DNA of 8,107 nucleotides from Acidobacteriota bacterium. GTDB taxonomy: Bacteria; Acidobacteriota; Terriglobia; Terriglobales; Acidobacteriaceae. A model generated the notes under the pieces. It had not been told where the DNA came from. It did not search any database and saw only the letters and a program-made list of their open reading frames with translations. The DNA is taken from NCBI GenBank assembly GCA_003224835.1, contig QHZX01000075.1:1-8107 (forward strand), read 5' to 3'. Of the stretch, positions 6,601-8,107 are shown piece after piece. The position numbers and the translations under genes were made by a program. The number at the start of each line of letters is the position of its first letter. The first letter of the stretch is position 1.

Positions 6601-6739
6601 GCAGAAGGCAAAAGCATGGCAGAAGTCAGAAGTAAGAAGTAAGAAGGCAGAAGTGAGAGGGCAGAAGTAAGAAGGCAGAAGTGAGAAGGCAGAAGGCAAA
6701 AGTTCAGAAGTAGGAAGGCAGAAGACAGGAGTAAGAAGT
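6601..6739. repeat. purine-rich degenerate tandem repeat array (AGAAGT/AGAAGGC units)
   Basis: About 140 bases, nearly all A and G on the plus strand, are built from variants of GCAGAAG, AGAAGTAAG and AGAAGGC. Two adjacent 28-base units (6638-6665 and 6666-6693) differ at one base. A 14-base word GCAGAAGGCAAAAG occurs at 6601 and again at 6689. The array sits between the divergent kinase and deacetylase genes and codes for nothing sensible in any frame. It is not a CRISPR array, since there are no unique spacers. It likely arose by slippage and could adopt unusual purine/pyrimidine DNA structures. Confidence 0.8.
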
Positions 6740-6756
6740 ACGTCTGCTGATTTTAA

Positions 6757-6784
6757 TTCTGCATTCTGACTTCTAACTTCTGCA
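6757..6784. repeat. opposite-sense partner of the purine repeat
   Basis: The segment at 6757-6784 is the pyrimidine-rich counterpart of the array. Its reverse complement reads GCAGAAGTTAGAAGTCAGAA and so on, which resembles the start of the array at 6619-6638 (GCAGAAGTCAGAAGTAAGAA) with two mismatches over 20 bases. Array and partner can therefore fold into a long imperfect stem with a loop of about 120 bases in RNA or single-stranded DNA. It directly abuts the start region of the polysaccharide deacetylase. Confidence 0.6.
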
Positions 6785-6807
6785 TTGTGTTTTCGTTCCA
6801 TTACAAT
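6778..6807 (+). promoter_or_regulatory. weak promoter candidate before the polysaccharide deacetylase
   Basis: TACAAT (6802-6807) is a good -10-like element. A poor -35 (TTCTGC, 6778-6783) lies 18 bases upstream, inside the opposite-sense repeat segment. If used, transcription would begin at about the ATG at 6814, giving a leaderless message, which agrees with the lack of a Shine-Dalgarno there. Confidence 0.25.
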
Positions 6808-6813
6808 CCGACC

Positions 6814-7518
6814 ATGTTTGCGCTTGCCGCTGCTGCCGGTGCTGCCCTGTTATTTGGCGGATATCAATCATTCGCTCCCACGGGGCAGTGGTTTGGGCGA
6901 GCCTTTTGCCGCGGGCGACGCGGATCACGGCAAATTGCATTGACATTCGATGATGGGCCGAATGATCCGCATACTTTAAAGCTGCTCGACGTTCTGTCGA
7001 AACATGACGTTCATGCAACATTTTTCCTGATCGGGCAATACGTGCGTCGACGGCCAGACATCGTCGCCGAAATCGCAAAACGCGGCCATGTTATCGGGAA
7101 CCACACGTTCACTCATCCGTTGCTGATTTTGCAATCCGCATCGCGTATTCGCCACGAATTATTGCAATGCCGCGAAGCGATTCACGACGCTGTTGGCGAG
7201 CATTCCAATCTGTTTCGTCCGCCTTGGGGTGGCAGGAGGCCAGCCGTGTTCCGGATTGCCCGCCAGGCGGGGATCGATCCCGTGATGTGGAACATAACCG
7301 GGTACGACTGGAAGGCGAGTTCGCCCGAATTCATCGAGCAGAAGATTGCGCCTAAAATTCGCGGCGGCGACGTAGTCCTGCTGCACGATGGCGGGCACGC
7401 AGCTTTCGGCACCGATCGTTCAGCTACCGTCTCAGCGGTTGATCGCTTGCTCACCCGCTACAAAGCTGAAGCCTACGAACTCGTGACGGTTCCTGAGATG
7501 ATGCGACAGCGCCGCTGA
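6814..7518 (+). CDS. polysaccharide deacetylase (NodB homology domain, CE4)
   Basis: This is a metal-dependent carbohydrate esterase of family 4, removing N- or O-acetyl groups from chitin-like, peptidoglycan or xylan chains. All five NodB motifs are seen (numbering from the ATG at 6814, 234 residues). They are TFDDGP (44-49) with catalytic and metal Asp46 and Asp47, HTFTH (97-101) with metal His97 and His101, RPPWG (135-139), DW (165-166), and LLHDG (189-193) with His191. A hydrophobic N-terminus (about residues 1-16, Ala/Leu/Gly-rich) looks like a signal anchor or uncleaved signal, so the enzyme probably works at or outside the membrane. A GTG at 6787 would add nine residues; neither start has a Shine-Dalgarno. 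The ATG is preferred because the hydrophobic segment begins there, but this is uncertain. The substrate is unknown. Confidence 0.9.
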   Translation: MFALAAAAGAALLFGGYQSFAPTGQWFGRAFCRGRRGSRQIALTFDDGPNDPHTLKLLDVLSKHDVHATFFLIGQYVRRRPDIVAEIAKRGHVIGNHTFTHPLLILQSASRIRHELLQCREAIHDAVGEHSNLFRPPWGGRRPAVFRIARQAGIDPVMWNITGYDWKASSPEFIEQKIAPKIRGGDVVLLHDGGHAAFGTDRSATVSAVDRLLTRYKAEAYELVTVPEMMRQRR

Positions 7519-7543
7519 AAGTTTGCGGTGTCATCCCGAACAC

Positions 7544-7610
7544 GCTGCATCGATGTCGCGCAGCCGAACCATTCGGAAGTGCAAGGTGACGCGTCGAGGA
7601 AGATGCGACG
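7544..7610 (+). other. hairpin-rich intergenic segment before the asparaginase gene
   Basis: Several short perfect stems occur in the 146-base gap: GCTGC/GCAGC (7544-7548 with 7560-7564), CCGAA/TTCGG with loop CCA (7564-7576), and CGTCG/CGACG (7592-7596 with 7606-7610). None is followed by a T run. The flanking phrases (GTCATCCCGAAC at 7530-7541 and AAGGTCCTTCG at 7618-7628) resemble a dispersed intergenic repeat that I associate with Acidobacteriota; this is recollection, not a search result. Confidence 0.35.
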
Positions 7611-7634
7611 TAATGCAAAGGTCCTTCGCCCGGA

Positions 7635-7643
7635 TGCTACACT
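7635..7643 (+). promoter_or_regulatory. extended -10 promoter candidate for the asparaginase gene
   Basis: TGCTACACT is an extended -10 element (TGN followed by TACACT at 7638-7643). No good -35 is seen 16-18 bases upstream, which extended -10 promoters can tolerate. Transcription would begin near 7650, just before the GGAGG at 7655-7659. Confidence 0.4.
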
Positions 7644-7664
7644 GACGAGTTTTCGGAGGCTTCC

Positions 7665-8107
7665 CTGAGCAACAGTCCTCTCCTTGTGGTGCATGGCGGA
7701 GCATGGGCAATTCCAGACGATCTGGTCCAGGCGCATTTAGATGGTGTGCGCAATGCCATTGAGGCGGGCTGGCGAATTCTCGAACATGGTGGCGCGGCTC
7801 TCGATGCGGTCGAGGAAGCCGTAGTCGTCATGGAAAATGATGAGGCCTTCGACGCCGGCCGGGGCAGCTTCCTAAACCGTGAAGGCAAAGTGCAGCTCGA
7901 TGCCCTCATCATGGACGGGGGTACGCTTCGCGCGGGAGGCGTTGGATGCGTCGAACACATTGCCAATCCTATTCGCGCGGCGCGCAAGGTGTTAAGCGAG
8001 AGCCCGCATGTTTATTTCGTGGCGGAAGGCGCCGAGCGCTTTGCCAAGGAGCACGGAATCCCGCTTTGCAAGAACGAAGACTTAATTATTCCCCGAGAAG
8101 TCGAGCG
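7665..8107 (+). CDS. isoaspartyl peptidase / L-asparaginase, Ntn-hydrolase type (5' part)
   Basis: This is the start of a plant-type asparaginase/isoaspartyl aminopeptidase, which cleaves beta-aspartyl dipeptides and asparagine after self-cleavage at an internal threonine. Only 147 residues are in the window. The family signature HGGAWAIPDD (10-19) and GRGSFLNREGKVQLDALIMDG (65-85 region, ending in the conserved LDA-IMDG) are clear. The nucleophile Thr, expected near residue 180, lies beyond the edge, so activity cannot be judged. The best start is CTG at 7665. GGAGG (7655-7659) lies five bases upstream, the next possible starts (GTG at 7686 or 7689) would remove the first beta strand, and the frame holds no ATG, GTG or TTG back to the stop at 7611. 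No neighbour points to a specific pathway. Confidence 0.88.
   Translation, partial: MSNSPLLVVHGGAWAIPDDLVQAHLDGVRNAIEAGWRILEHGGAALDAVEEAVVVMENDEAFDAGRGSFLNREGKVQLDALIMDGGTLRAGGVGCVEHIANPIRAARKVLSESPHVYFVAEGAERFAKEHGIPLCKNEDLIIPREVE

Noticed and set aside
6011..6670. 219-residue plus-strand open frame opposite the deoxynucleoside kinase
   Set aside because: It is antisense to a gene with clear kinase motifs, has no recognisable domain, and its Lys/Arg-rich C-terminus is just the purine repeat read as protein.
6601..6739. CRISPR array or riboswitch in the repeat region
   Set aside because: The repeats are degenerate, directly abutting and purine-only, without distinct spacers; no cas gene or conserved aptamer-like pattern is visible.
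7637..7987. 116-residue minus-strand open frame over the asparaginase gene
   Set aside because: The plus-strand frame carries conserved asparaginase-family motifs; the minus frame is low-complexity Ser/Arg/Pro-rich sequence typical of a shadow.

Overview
The window looks like a stretch of an aerobic, heterotrophic, free-living bacterial chromosome. I favour an Acidobacteriota-like soil bacterium, at moderate to low confidence. The reasons are mid-to-high GC genes with frequent GTG (and one likely CTG) starts, a periplasmic molybdenum hydroxylase next to a c-type cytochrome, a secreted glycoside hydrolase, and purine-rich degenerate repeats between genes. The taxonomic call is inference from style; no marker gene is present.

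Left part, plus strand (1-2859): the 3' end of a class I c-type cytochrome, then a two-gene molybdenum hydroxylase unit. The first gene is a 154-residue two-[2Fe-2S] subunit and the second a 705-residue Tat-exported molybdopterin subunit, joined by a 4-base GTGA overlap. Together they fit an isoquinoline-1-oxidoreductase/aldehyde-dehydrogenase-type enzyme that would pass electrons from Mo through two FeS clusters to a cytochrome c. No FAD subunit lies beside them. A separate plus-strand gene (2949-4070) encodes a secreted GH5 glycanase with both catalytic glutamates.

Middle part, minus strand (4088-6520): from right to left in the direction of transcription, a deoxynucleoside kinase, an AbrB-type antitoxin, a Doc-type toxin overlapping it by 4 bases (GTGA), and panB for pantothenate/CoA synthesis. 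A perfect 8+8 base inverted repeat lies just upstream of the antitoxin and is a good operator candidate. The GH5 gene and panB converge with only 17 bases between their stop codons.

Right part (6521-8107): a divergent intergenic region with an unusual AGAAGT/AGAAGGC degenerate repeat array and an opposite-sense partner, then a plus-strand NodB-type polysaccharide deacetylase with a hydrophobic N-terminus. Last comes the 5' part of an isoaspartyl peptidase/L-asparaginase gene that appears to start with CTG behind a strong GGAGG and runs off the window.

I see no rRNA, tRNA, CRISPR array, transposase, phage gene or obviously new multi-gene system. All genes belong to recognisable families. The points most worth a second look are the toxin-antitoxin operon with its palindrome, the purine repeat array, and several non-ATG starts.
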